NCBI GenBank assembly: GCA_023443285.1
Contig: JAEZVB010000001.1
Span: 1 to 11,605 of the forward strand
DNA from: Bacillota bacterium
GTDB taxonomy: Bacteria; Bacillota; Negativicutes; Sporomusales; Sporomusaceae
Length of the DNA stretch: 11,605 bases
Direction: 5' to 3'
Shown: positions 1 through 6,405 of the stretch, in pieces
How the letters are laid out: every line of letters starts with the position of its first letter
Position numbering within the stretch: the stretch's first letter is position 1
Notes under the pieces: generated by a model
Database searches by the model: none
The model's input: the letters and a program-made list of their open reading frames with translations, nothing else
Told to the model about the DNA's origin: nothing
Position numbers and translations under genes: made by a program

Positions 1-828
1 CTTCGGATTCATGACCACCGCTGCCGCCGCCTTCGCTTTACGCCTATGCAGACTTGACTGCAAATAACGCAGTCTTTCGTCCATTGCTTGCTCAGCCGCC
101 TGCTGAATAGAATAGTCAAGAGTCAGCACTACATCATTGCCCGCCACGGGCTGTCGCTCATCCAGCACTTGAACCGGCTGCCCGTTGACATCCACTTCGA
201 TGCGCTCAGCGCCAGCCGTTCCGCGAATATATTTGTCATAGACTTTTTCCAGACCGGCTTTTCCTATGATATCCCCAGTTTTATAACCATCCTCTTTTTT
301 CTGTTTTAGCTCCGCCTCGCTAATTTCTCCGACATAACCAAAAATATGGGCGGCAAAGTCCTGGTAAATATACTTTCGCACCGGTTGAGCCTTAATCACA
401 ATCCCGGGAAACGCACTGCGATTTTCTTCTATTTTGCTTATCGTCTTTTGATCGACATCTGTCTTTAACCGCACCGGAACATAGGAAAATCCGTTGTGGC
501 GATTTATTTTTCCTCTGATTTCGGTAACATCCATATCTAAAATCCGGCTCAACGCTGCCATCTCTGCGTCCGGTATTGAAGAAGAACCAGTTGCGACCGT
601 CACGGCAAAACTAGGTCGTTTCGAAACCAGCGGTACCCCGTTACGATCATAAAAGATCCCCCGCGGTGCTTTAATGGGTACAATGTGAAGGCGGTTCCCA
701 TCTGCCAGCCGCACATAATTCTGTCCCTGTACAACCTGCAGATAACCCAAGCGGCTGATCAGAACCGCAAAAAGCAGTAGAATCAGCCATTTCATTACAT
801 CAAGCCTTCTAACCATGACCTCCCCCAC
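1..828 (-). CDS. mrdA: Penicillin-binding protein 2, N-terminal part (runs off the left edge)
   Basis: Class B PBP that cross-links peptidoglycan during cell elongation, with its bulk outside the membrane. Only the first 276 codons are in the window; the transpeptidase domain with its SxxK/SxN/KTG motifs lies beyond the edge. Visible parts: a short cytoplasmic start, one membrane anchor (about residues 12-29, MKWLILLLFAVLISRLGYLQ), then the PBP dimerisation region with the signature APRGIFYDRNGVPL (about 54-67), FPGIVIKAQPVRKY and GKAGLEKVYDKYIRGTAG, and the start of the transpeptidase linker (DVVLTLDYSIQQAAEQAM). I chose the GTG at 828 because AAAGGAGG lies 6 nt before it; the in-frame ATG at 816 has its GGAGG too close and the ATG at 795 has only a weak site. 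It follows the gpgS-like gene by 52 nt on the same strand, so the two are probably co-transcribed. The identification is firm; the elongasome role is taken from the family. Confidence 0.9.
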   Translation of the reverse strand, partial: MGEVMVRRLDVMKWLILLLFAVLISRLGYLQVVQGQNYVRLADGNRLHIVPIKAPRGIFYDRNGVPLVSKRPSFAVTVATGSSSIPDAEMAALSRILDMDVTEIRGKINRHNGFSYVPVRLKTDVDQKTISKIEENRSAFPGIVIKAQPVRKYIYQDFAAHIFGYVGEISEAELKQKKEDGYKTGDIIGKAGLEKVYDKYIRGTAGAERIEVDVNGQPVQVLDERQPVAGNDVVLTLDYSIQQAAEQAMDERLRYLQSSLHRRKAKAAAAVVMNPK

Positions 829-834
829 AAAAGG

Positions 835-842
835 CCTCCTTT
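835..842 (-). promoter_or_regulatory. Ribosome binding site deciding the GTG start of mrdA
   Basis: On the minus strand AAAGGAGG sits 6 nt before GTG (828-826). The nearby GGGGGAGGTC directly abutting ATG 816 is too close to act as a site for that ATG, so the GTG is the better start. Confidence 0.65.
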
Positions 843-880
843 CCCCATGAAACTTGCGCTACTCCTAAAAATAAAACCGC

Positions 881-2335
881 TTACTTCTTAGGCATTTCCC
901 CGTACTCCCGCCAGCTCACGTCAAACCGTTTGCTGCCGATCTCAAACTGCCGCTGGGCAGAATAAACACGCCGTAACGTATTGTAGCTGCGACCATCCCC
1001 ACTGCCCCTTCCCATCTCCGCCAGCACCTGCAGAATTTGAAAGGACATCTCACTCAGTCCGACAACATCTTTGGACCTATGCACTACCGTACCGAGATTT
1101 ACCTGGCAGGTCGCCCAAAGTCCCGCCTGCTCCACCGCTTGCATTAACATCGCCATTTCCACGCCATAGTTAACCGGAATACGCATATTTACAAGTTCAT
1201 CCCGATAAATAGCCACCGTTCCGGCTAATGGCTGAATAAACCCGGATAAATGCGGCATAAAGGCATTAATCCAGGGACGGGCTAATATCTCCGTCACACG
1301 GCCGCCGCCTAATTCTATCCCGGAGGTTTCTACCTTGACCGGCCGGGCAAAATATCCTTTGGAAAAACGAATTGCCGGATTTGTAAACATCGGTCCCAGC
1401 AGACCATAAAAAAAACGTGGCGTAATGCTCTCAATATCCGTGTCCACCCAAGCTAAAATATCAGCGTCGGTAACAAATGCGCTCTTGAACATCGCTTCCC
1501 CTTTGCCGCGATAACTGCCGATTTCCGGGCGTATTTCAGGATGCACATAAGCCGGAATTCCAAAAGACTTGGCAATCGCAACGGTGTTATCCGTAGAAGC
1601 AGAATCCACCAAAATCACCTCGTCAATCAGACCGGTAGCCTTTACCTCTAAGGCCGTTTTAATAACATTGCCCACCGTCCGTTCCTCATTGAGACTGGGT
1701 AATAAAACAGCCACTCTTTTATTTAATTCATGCTTATAGCCGCGCAATACTGCCGGCAGCGAAAAGTCCCCGGCGTCAAACGTCCGCTGCCGCACCCAGC
1801 GAAAAATCTCATCACTCTCGTCAAAATGTACCGCATCATCCGGTCCGCGCACAATCGTCACGCTGCCTTCATAGTGCTCCTTAACCGCCTGATATAAGGG
1901 CTGTATTTCCGAGAAAGCCAGCGGTGCCCCGAAAAACAGCATGGCATACTCACTGCCGATTGCTCTGGCCAACTCCGCCACCGAAGCATCCCGCCGCCAC
2001 ATGACAGATACACTGTCAAACATAGCATTGGCCGGAGCCACAACAGAAGACAAAAACACTTCTTCCAGTTGCGGCAGCCTTTCTTCCAAATGAAAAATTT
2101 TTATGTGTCTTACGCCTGATGCTGCCAGAACATCCAGCACGGCTCTTGCGTTGACGCCGCCGCGCAAAACGGCGGCCACAGCGCCTTCGTGCCAGCCGTC
2201 CGTTATCGCGGTAGTGCGATTGTGCTGTATGCAGCTCTCCTGCAAGTTTTCGAAATTCACTATATGAATAGCCGCCTTATTATCCTTTAGCGGCCATGAA
2301 GCCAGCCCGGTTTCTTCTCTGTTCTTTTTTTCCAT
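881..2335 (-). CDS. GpgS-like glucosyl-3-phosphoglycerate synthase with a 200-residue N-terminal extension (copy 1)
   Basis: Protein of 484 residues. The C-terminal part (about 206-440) is a GT-A fold transferase of the GpgS type (GT81), which moves glucose from an NDP-sugar to 3-phosphoglycerate, the first step to glucosylglycerate. Seen: PSLNEERTVGNVIKTAL (213-229), VDSASTDNT (243-251), GKGEAMFKS (278-286), metal-binding DTD (298-300), ELGGGRVTEILARPW (341-355), QPLAGTVA (368-375), NYGVEMAML (389-397) and a late His (419), all as expected for GpgS. Normal GpgS proteins are about 320-330 residues, so residues 1-205 are extra: an alpha/beta-looking region with VLRGGVNARAVLDVLA, HIKIFHLEE and YAMLFFGAPLA, which I cannot assign. 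The ATG has GGGAG about 8 nt upstream. It lies 47 nt after the HAD phosphatase gene and 52 nt before mrdA. A paralogue lies at 4652-6085. The transferase class is firm; substrate is inferred. Confidence 0.82.
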   Translation of the reverse strand: MEKKNREETGLASWPLKDNKAAIHIVNFENLQESCIQHNRTTAITDGWHEGAVAAVLRGGVNARAVLDVLAASGVRHIKIFHLEERLPQLEEVFLSSVVAPANAMFDSVSVMWRRDASVAELARAIGSEYAMLFFGAPLAFSEIQPLYQAVKEHYEGSVTIVRGPDDAVHFDESDEIFRWVRQRTFDAGDFSLPAVLRGYKHELNKRVAVLLPSLNEERTVGNVIKTALEVKATGLIDEVILVDSASTDNTVAIAKSFGIPAYVHPEIRPEIGSYRGKGEAMFKSAFVTDADILAWVDTDIESITPRFFYGLLGPMFTNPAIRFSKGYFARPVKVETSGIELGGGRVTEILARPWINAFMPHLSGFIQPLAGTVAIYRDELVNMRIPVNYGVEMAMLMQAVEQAGLWATCQVNLGTVVHRSKDVVGLSEMSFQILQVLAEMGRGSGDGRSYNTLRRVYSAQRQFEIGSKRFDVSWREYGEMPKK

Positions 2336-2382
2336 GAAAACACTCCCATCTATTCCAATGAATTTTTGAATCTGCCATTCTA

Positions 2383-3051
2383 TTACTGTACCCAGGTCAG
2401 CAGAGGCCCAAACTCCCGGGTTTCAATATGATGCTTGGCACTGTCCCTCAGCAACTGATGCTGGGTGCAGAAGGAAACCCCGCGACCGGCAAAACGCACC
2501 ATACACACATCATTTTCACTGTCACCCACGGCCACGATATCTGCTGCAGCAACTCGGCACTGTTCAACAATAAACCGCACCAAGTGACTTTTGCATACGG
2601 CATGCTCACACCAGGACCCTTCCGTCTTCTGAAAATAACCGGGAATTCTAACAACACCGGTTACTTTATCCTGTGCAAACTCAAGCTGATTGGCAAAAGT
2701 CAAATCAATGCCAAGCCGTTTGGCCACCCGTTGCACCACACAGTCATAACTGTCGCTGACAATTGCCGTCATATACCCCAGGTTCTTTAGCTCTGTGATA
2801 ACCTTTACAGCATCCGCAACCTGCGGAATACTGTCGACAATCTGAAAGATTTGCTGCCTGCTTGTCCCAGCAAGAAAGCTTGCTATCGTTTGCGTTCGCA
2901 ACACGGCATGCTGAATCTCCTTCCTGGCCTGTTCCAGTTTATTGGAAAAGCCAATTTCCGCCGCCGCTTTATCAATAAACCGCCCCTGTAAAAGAGTATT
3001 ATCCATATCAAATAAAACAATCCTATTGATTCTACGCTTTACTTCCTGCAT
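2383..3051 (-). CDS. HAD-superfamily phosphatase of the PSPase-like (IB) type; candidate glucosyl-3-phosphoglycerate phosphatase
   Basis: Protein of 222 residues with a complete HAD active site: motif I FDMDNTLL with Asp15 (nucleophile) and Asp17, motif II Ser99 in AIVSDSYD, a likely motif III Lys154 (CKSH), and motif IV VGDSENDVCM (Asp177 and Asp181). The helical insert after motif I (about 22-80) is the cap of the phosphoserine-phosphatase-like subgroup. Such enzymes remove phosphate from small metabolites in the cytoplasm. The next gene, 47 nt downstream, is a GpgS-like synthase whose product needs a phosphatase, so I infer that it converts glucosyl-3-phosphoglycerate to glucosylglycerate; known GpgP/MpgP enzymes belong to other families, so this is a context-based guess. 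Alternatives are phosphoserine phosphatase or another sugar-phosphate phosphatase. Start ATG is supported by AGGGGG 5-6 nt upstream. The upstream DNA is the group II intron relic. Confidence 0.8.
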   Translation of the reverse strand: MQEVKRRINRIVLFDMDNTLLQGRFIDKAAAEIGFSNKLEQARKEIQHAVLRTQTIASFLAGTSRQQIFQIVDSIPQVADAVKVITELKNLGYMTAIVSDSYDCVVQRVAKRLGIDLTFANQLEFAQDKVTGVVRIPGYFQKTEGSWCEHAVCKSHLVRFIVEQCRVAAADIVAVGDSENDVCMVRFAGRGVSFCTQHQLLRDSAKHHIETREFGPLLTWVQ

Positions 3052-3098
3052 AATTGCCCCCTTTTTTTATATCGAGTATGAGACTACCCATTAATTAA

Positions 3099-3250
3099 GT
3101 AGCCAACAGGAATTTCACCTATAAGCTCACACAGAACCATACGTTAACCTCTATATTCATACGGCTCCTATCATTTAACCGTTTGATAGTCAGCCCAAGG
3201 GTTTAGGCTTACTTCAGATTCCTCCTCACTGCGGACGCCCTTGCCCCTCT
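3099..3250 (-). mobile_element. Group II intron relic (domain I piece plus domains V and VI, ORF lost)
   Basis: Read on the minus strand, the stretch begins with a domain I-like piece (GGGCAAGGGCGTCCGCAGTG, then GGAATCTGAAG and AAGCC) and ends with domains V and VI. Domain V is 3134-3167, exactly 34 nt: GAGCCGTATG pairs along its whole length with CGTATGGTTC (Watson-Crick plus G-U), contains the AGC triad, and leaves a 2-nt AA bulge. Domain VI follows with AGC...GCT pairing and the element would end at GGCTAC (3099), a proper 3' AY end. Everything between domain I and V, including the maturase gene, is gone, so at about 150 nt it cannot splice. The 5' limit is approximate. The relic lies just upstream of the HAD gene, near where base composition changes. 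Confidence 0.75.
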
Positions 3251-3261
3251 GTTATTTTATC

Positions 3262-3858
3262 TTATTTAACATTTTTAGAAGAAAAATAAAATCGATGTGT
3301 CTTTTTGTCGCCCGTAATAATTGATAAAACCATTGGTTTATGCCGTTCAATTTCTTTTTCCTTAAAATAAAAATAACACTGCAACAAATAATTTAACTTA
3401 TTAGATTGCCCAACTGTTTTTTTAGCTTCTTTTGGTATTATGACTTCATATGCTTTGATTATTTGATTATTCTGCTCTAACGTTACCTTAGTGTTCTGTC
3501 CAAAATGCGCTTCCGCCCCAAATAAAACAACACTAAACGTCAACGTTCCGGCATAGTCCTTTAAAATTTTTTCGCTATCTGCCAGATTAACTATCTGTCC
3601 CTTTAAACTTTTCGCCCTAGTATCGGAAGCTATCAGTAGAAATGGCGTATATATCCGTGCATGTTCAGCAGCTTCATTTAATCTTTCAGCTTTTTCTTCA
3701 TACGATATCCAGGGCCGCAAAAAATCTCGTTCCTGGATTTTTGCATGATCTTGTCCATATTTTTGAGCCTCTCTAATCACTTCAGGCGTAACAGGTGAAA
3801 TTGCATGAGCTGTGCTGCTTAGCATTAAGAAAAATAAAATTACTCCTATAAATCTCAT
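3262..3858 (-). CDS. Small exported protein of unknown function
   Basis: Protein of 198 residues that I do not recognise. It starts with a clear signal peptide: MRFIGVILFFLMLSSTAHA, with a likely signal peptidase I site after AHA at residue 19. The mature part is about 179 residues, mixed charge, rich in Lys/Glu in the first half (EEKAERLNEAAEHARIY) and beta-rich later (TLTFSVVLFG, KVTLEQNNQIIKAYEVIIP), with one Cys and no further membrane segment, so it is probably periplasmic or cell-wall associated. The start ATG is preceded by GGGAGGAAGG. It is the last gene of the gpgS2-orr-GNAT series, 38 nt after the acetyltransferase, and no clear terminator follows; the intron relic begins shortly after its stop. 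Coding is well supported by signal peptide and ribosome site; function is not. Confidence 0.75.
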   Translation of the reverse strand: MRFIGVILFFLMLSSTAHAISPVTPEVIREAQKYGQDHAKIQERDFLRPWISYEEKAERLNEAAEHARIYTPFLLIASDTRAKSLKGQIVNLADSEKILKDYAGTLTFSVVLFGAEAHFGQNTKVTLEQNNQIIKAYEVIIPKEAKKTVGQSNKLNYLLQCYFYFKEKEIERHKPMVLSIITGDKKTHRFYFSSKNVK

Positions 3859-3896
3859 CTAGCGCCTTCCTCCCTTCATTGAGTCCAGAATGTATA

Positions 3897-4358
3897 TCAC
3901 TCAATATTAATTATTAAAGCATTCATTACCAGTCTGTCTTCACCTTCACCATACTCATTCTTTCTAAAATCAATTTCCTGGAAGCCCAGCTTGTTTTGAT
4001 AGACTTTTACAGCGGCTATATTTTTAGGATCAACGGTTAATTCAACTTCTTTAATCCCTTCCTTGCCTAAAGCTACAAATGTTTCTTTAATAAATCTGGT
4101 TCCTACACCTTTTCCTCGATATTCTTTAGCTATTGACACTCCCATCATGTAAGCTTTTTGGGGGTTGTTCCAATCTAAGAAATATTGAACTAATCCGTTA
4201 ACTATGCCTTCATGGGATCGGGTTATATACACACGTCCATGCCTTATAAGCGGCACAAGATGCCACTCATTCATGCCCCCAATACCGAAAGCTTCACTTT
4301 CAAGTTGAACCAGACGCTGAATCAGATTCTGATTAAAGTTCTTTACTAATTCAACCAT
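3897..4358 (-). CDS. GNAT-family N-acetyltransferase
   Basis: Protein of 153 residues, the normal length for a single GNAT domain, which transfers an acetyl group from acetyl-CoA to an amine. Seen: the acetyl-CoA pyrophosphate loop in VSIAKEYRGKGVGTRFIKE (about 74-92, R/G-x-G-x-G as RGKGVG) and the late strand-helix VDPKNIAAVKVYQNKLGFQEID (109-130) typical of the fold. The substrate cannot be told. Its start is tightly coupled to the racemase gene before it: its site GGGAGG lies inside the last codons of that gene, and only 2 nt separate the racemase stop from this ATG. The two were thus translated together before the racemase was destroyed, which hints at an amino-acid derivative as substrate. 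The gene itself is intact. Confidence 0.87.
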   Translation of the reverse strand: MVELVKNFNQNLIQRLVQLESEAFGIGGMNEWHLVPLIRHGRVYITRSHEGIVNGLVQYFLDWNNPQKAYMMGVSIAKEYRGKGVGTRFIKETFVALGKEGIKEVELTVDPKNIAAVKVYQNKLGFQEIDFRKNEYGEGEDRLVMNALIINIE

Positions 4359-4360
4359 AA

Positions 4361-4580
4361 TTAACCTCCCTTAAACTGCTTGCCTATATATCTTGACTGA
4401 GTGGCTGATAATAATCCCGAATATGCTAAATTAAAAGAAATTTCTCCGCCCACCTGTATATAGGTTTCCGAATCCGAGACGTCGACAATGAGATGGTCAC
4501 TACTAGCACCTAAAATTTTAATATTAGGATCTATAGGTATGATTGATTTTGCCCAAGTCAATATCCAATATTGAACTCAA
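4361..4580 (-). pseudogene. Ornithine/alanine racemase-family gene, internally deleted (two ends remain)
   Basis: Both ends of a PLP-dependent alanine/ornithine racemase-family gene are present, but the middle is missing. The 5' end begins at TTG 4580, 9 nt after GGGGAGG, and reads MSSILDIDLGKINH, the usual start of these enzymes (xxLEIDLxKIxHN). Shortly after this, in another frame, the sequence continues as IIPIDPNIKILGASSDHLIV and ends with YSGLLSATQSRYIGKQF, the characteristic C-terminus of the family. The family is normally about 350 residues, so nearly 280 codons, including the PLP lysine, were lost and the frame is shifted at about 4535-4550. A TTG at 4561 opens a 66-codon frame over the C-terminal piece, but this has no fitting ribosome site and could not be an enzyme. 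Confidence 0.8.
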
Positions 4581-4651
4581 CTCTACTGACCTCCCCTTCT
4601 CAGACTAGAGATTAGCTCTTCTTTGCTTAAAGAGTCTTATTGACAAAATTC

Positions 4652-6085
4652 TCAGACATAATTTCGCCAATGAGTCTTGAATCGTTTATTATTGATTTCA
4701 AAATGTCCATGGGCAGAGTATACACGCCGCAAAGTATCATTCTTTCTAACATTGTTCATTCCCATTAACTCAATTAAAACTTGTACAATTTGAAAAGACA
4801 TTTCGCTTAAACTAGTCACATTTTTTGACTGATGAATCACTTCACCCAGGTTGACCTGGCAGGTTGACCATAACCCGCTATTTTCTAATGCTTGTATTAG
4901 CATAGCAATTTCTACACCATAATTAGTTGGAATTCGCATTTTATACATTTCGTCACGATAGATTGCCACCGTTCCGGCTAGCGGCTGGATATACCCTGAT
5001 AATAACGGCAAAAAACTATTTATCCATGGACGAGCTAAAATTTCAGTAACCCGGCCACCCCCTAATTCCAGCCCTGTTGCTTCCACACGTACCGGCCGGG
5101 TAAAGTAACCTTTTGCAAACCTGATATCTGGGTTTGTTAGCATAGGACCCAATAAACCATAGAAAAAGCTTGGTGTTATACTCTCAATATCTGTATCTAC
5201 CCACGTTAGTATATCCGCGTCAGTGACAAACAAACTTTTGAACATTGCTTCGCCTTTGCCCTTATGGCTTCCCATTTTCGGTTCAATATCTGCATGAAGA
5301 TATGTTGGTATTCCATAAGACTTTGCAATTTCAACTGTATTATCGTTAGATTGAGAATCAATTAAAATTATTTCGTCAATGATTCCCGCCCCCTTAACTT
5401 CCAGGGCGGTTTTTATAACATTTCCCACTGTACGTTCTTCGTTTAAACTTGGCAGTATGACAGCGACTTTTTTACCAAGTTTTCTTTTGTAACAACGAAG
5501 TAACGACGCAAAAGAAAAATCAGCAGCTTCAAATGTTTGTTGACGTACCCACCTATATATCTCATCACCTTCATCAAAATCAATATCATGGAAGGGTGCC
5601 CGAACAATAGTAACGCTACCTCTATAACGGCTTTTAATATCTTGATAAAACGGCAATACTTCAGATTCTGCCAGAGGCGCACCAAAAAACAGCATGCTAT
5701 ATTGTTGTCCAATTTTCTCAACAAGTTCATGTACAGAGACATCTCGCCGCCAGTCAATAGTGACATTATCGAACATGGCATAAGCTGGTTCCACTACCGA
5801 TGATAAAAATATGTCTTCTAAGTGAGAAACCGTCTCTTCCAAGTGGTATATTTTGATTTCTCTAATCCCTGAACTGGCTAGGACATCAAGTACTGCCTTC
5901 GCATTTATACCACCTCGTAGAATAGCGGCAATAGGCCCATTTGCCCAACCCTCTGAGTAAACCATAATATTATTTGGGTCTTTGTTCTCACTATTAGTGG
6001 GTTCGAAACTAGTCAACTCAAAATCAACTTCAGCTTCACTTAGCTGCTTTGAGCAAGGCCACTCAATAAAGTTCTTACTATCCAT
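4652..6085 (-). CDS. GpgS-like glucosyl-3-phosphoglycerate synthase with N-terminal extension (copy 2)
   Basis: Protein of 477 residues, a paralogue of the product of 881-2335 and by eye about two thirds identical over almost the full length, including the N-terminal extension (1-207). GpgS-type landmarks are all kept: LPSLNEERTVGNVIKTALEV (211-230), GKGEAMFKS (276-284), DTD (297-299), LELGGGRVTEILARPW (339-354), QPLAGTVA (367-374), NYGVEIAML (388-396) and His418. In contrast the first 45 residues are not conserved between the copies, so the unknown domain starts near residue 50. The codons are markedly more AT-rich than in copy 1, so one copy probably came from elsewhere or the two have long evolved in different settings. 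ATG is preceded by GGGGGGA. The gene heads an operon with the racemase relic, the GNAT gene and the exported protein, with no phosphatase gene of its own nearby. Confidence 0.82.
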   Translation of the reverse strand: MDSKNFIEWPCSKQLSEAEVDFELTSFEPTNSENKDPNNIMVYSEGWANGPIAAILRGGINAKAVLDVLASSGIREIKIYHLEETVSHLEDIFLSSVVEPAYAMFDNVTIDWRRDVSVHELVEKIGQQYSMLFFGAPLAESEVLPFYQDIKSRYRGSVTIVRAPFHDIDFDEGDEIYRWVRQQTFEAADFSFASLLRCYKRKLGKKVAVILPSLNEERTVGNVIKTALEVKGAGIIDEIILIDSQSNDNTVEIAKSYGIPTYLHADIEPKMGSHKGKGEAMFKSLFVTDADILTWVDTDIESITPSFFYGLLGPMLTNPDIRFAKGYFTRPVRVEATGLELGGGRVTEILARPWINSFLPLLSGYIQPLAGTVAIYRDEMYKMRIPTNYGVEIAMLIQALENSGLWSTCQVNLGEVIHQSKNVTSLSEMSFQIVQVLIELMGMNNVRKNDTLRRVYSAHGHFEINNKRFKTHWRNYV

Positions 6086-6114
6086 ACTGTCCCCCCAATC
6101 TAGTTTCTCTAGCT

Positions 6115-6149
6115 AAAAAAGACAAAAAGAAGCCTGTAGGTGACAGACT
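6115..6149 (-). terminator. Terminator-like hairpin in front of gpgS2 (possible attenuator)
   Basis: On the minus strand AGTCTGT pairs with ACAGGCT (7 bp with one G-U, loop CACCT), followed by TCTTTTTGTCTTTTTT. It lies only about 30 nt before the gpgS2 start codon, which leaves no room for a promoter downstream. So it either ends a short upstream transcript or acts as an attenuator for the gpgS2 operon. Confidence 0.5.
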
Positions 6150-6176
6150 CCTCCTAAAATCCCCCTGCTTTACATT

Positions 6177-6302
6177 TCAATTTTTTATAATTGTAAATTT
6201 ATAGATTAACCCCCAAGAAGTATTTATATCTTGATATATAAATGTCACACTAAACAAAAATGCCATTAAGAAAGCCATACGAGTAAATATTATTCTACGC
6301 AA
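6177..6302 (-). CDS. Candidate small membrane peptide, 41 residues
   Basis: Short ORF upstream of gpgS2 on the same strand. It begins at TTG with AAAGGAG about 10 nt before it and reads MRRIIFTRMAFLMAFLFSVT in its first part, then a short polar tail ending FTIIKN. The start is positively charged (three Arg in the first eight residues) and is followed by one hydrophobic segment (about 9-23), as in small membrane peptides or uncleaved signal anchors. It matches no family I know. The fitting ribosome site and sensible membrane topology argue for a real gene; the TTG start, the AT-rich setting and the small size argue for caution. It may also be the start of a decayed exported protein. Its stop lies 28 nt before the terminator-like hairpin. 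Confidence 0.35.
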   Translation of the reverse strand: MRRIIFTRMAFLMAFLFSVTFIYQDINTSWGLIYKFTIIKN

Positions 6303-6362
6303 AACTAACAATCTCCTTTTTTTATAAAGTTTTTAGATGTAGGTTTTAATCAAAATTTAATG

Positions 6363-6382
6363 TATAATAAATATATATTATA
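6363..6382 (+). promoter_or_regulatory. Probable -10 region and dyad of the BusR-like gene
   Basis: TATAAT at 6363-6368 lies 38 nt before the GTG start and is a perfect -10 match; the -35 side is poor (TAGGTT at 6340-6345, 17 nt spacing). The same DNA is a perfect dyad, TATAATA-AATATA-TATTATA, so an autoregulatory operator is possible. This is low-complexity AT DNA, hence modest confidence. Confidence 0.4.
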
Positions 6383-6405
6383 AAACTACTATTTCCGGAG
6401 TTGGA

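Larger units (their letters stand above)
6086..6405. other. 320-bp divergent intergenic region between gpgS2 and the BusR-like gene
   Basis: AT-rich spacer. On the minus strand it holds a candidate 41-codon ORF (6177-6302) and a terminator-like hairpin (6115-6149); on the plus strand it holds the probable promoter of the BusR-like gene. Two perfect dyads lie here: ATTTATAT-CTTGAT-ATATAAAT (6222-6243) and TATAATA-AATATA-TATTATA (6363-6382, overlapping the -10). Both could be operators, but AT-rich DNA makes such dyads by chance. Confidence 0.6.

Noticed and set aside
88..309. Plus-strand ORF of 73 codons
   Set aside because: Antisense of the mrdA coding region, no ribosome site, no family resemblance.
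2428..2790. Plus-strand ORF of 120 codons
   Set aside because: Antisense of the HAD phosphatase gene, whose catalytic motifs are all intact on the other strand.
6139..6250. GGTGACA (6139-6145) and TGTCACA (6243-6249) as a BusR-type operator pair
   Set aside because: The two are about 100 bp apart, one lies inside the terminator-like hairpin, and I cannot recall the BusR operator exactly enough to score it.
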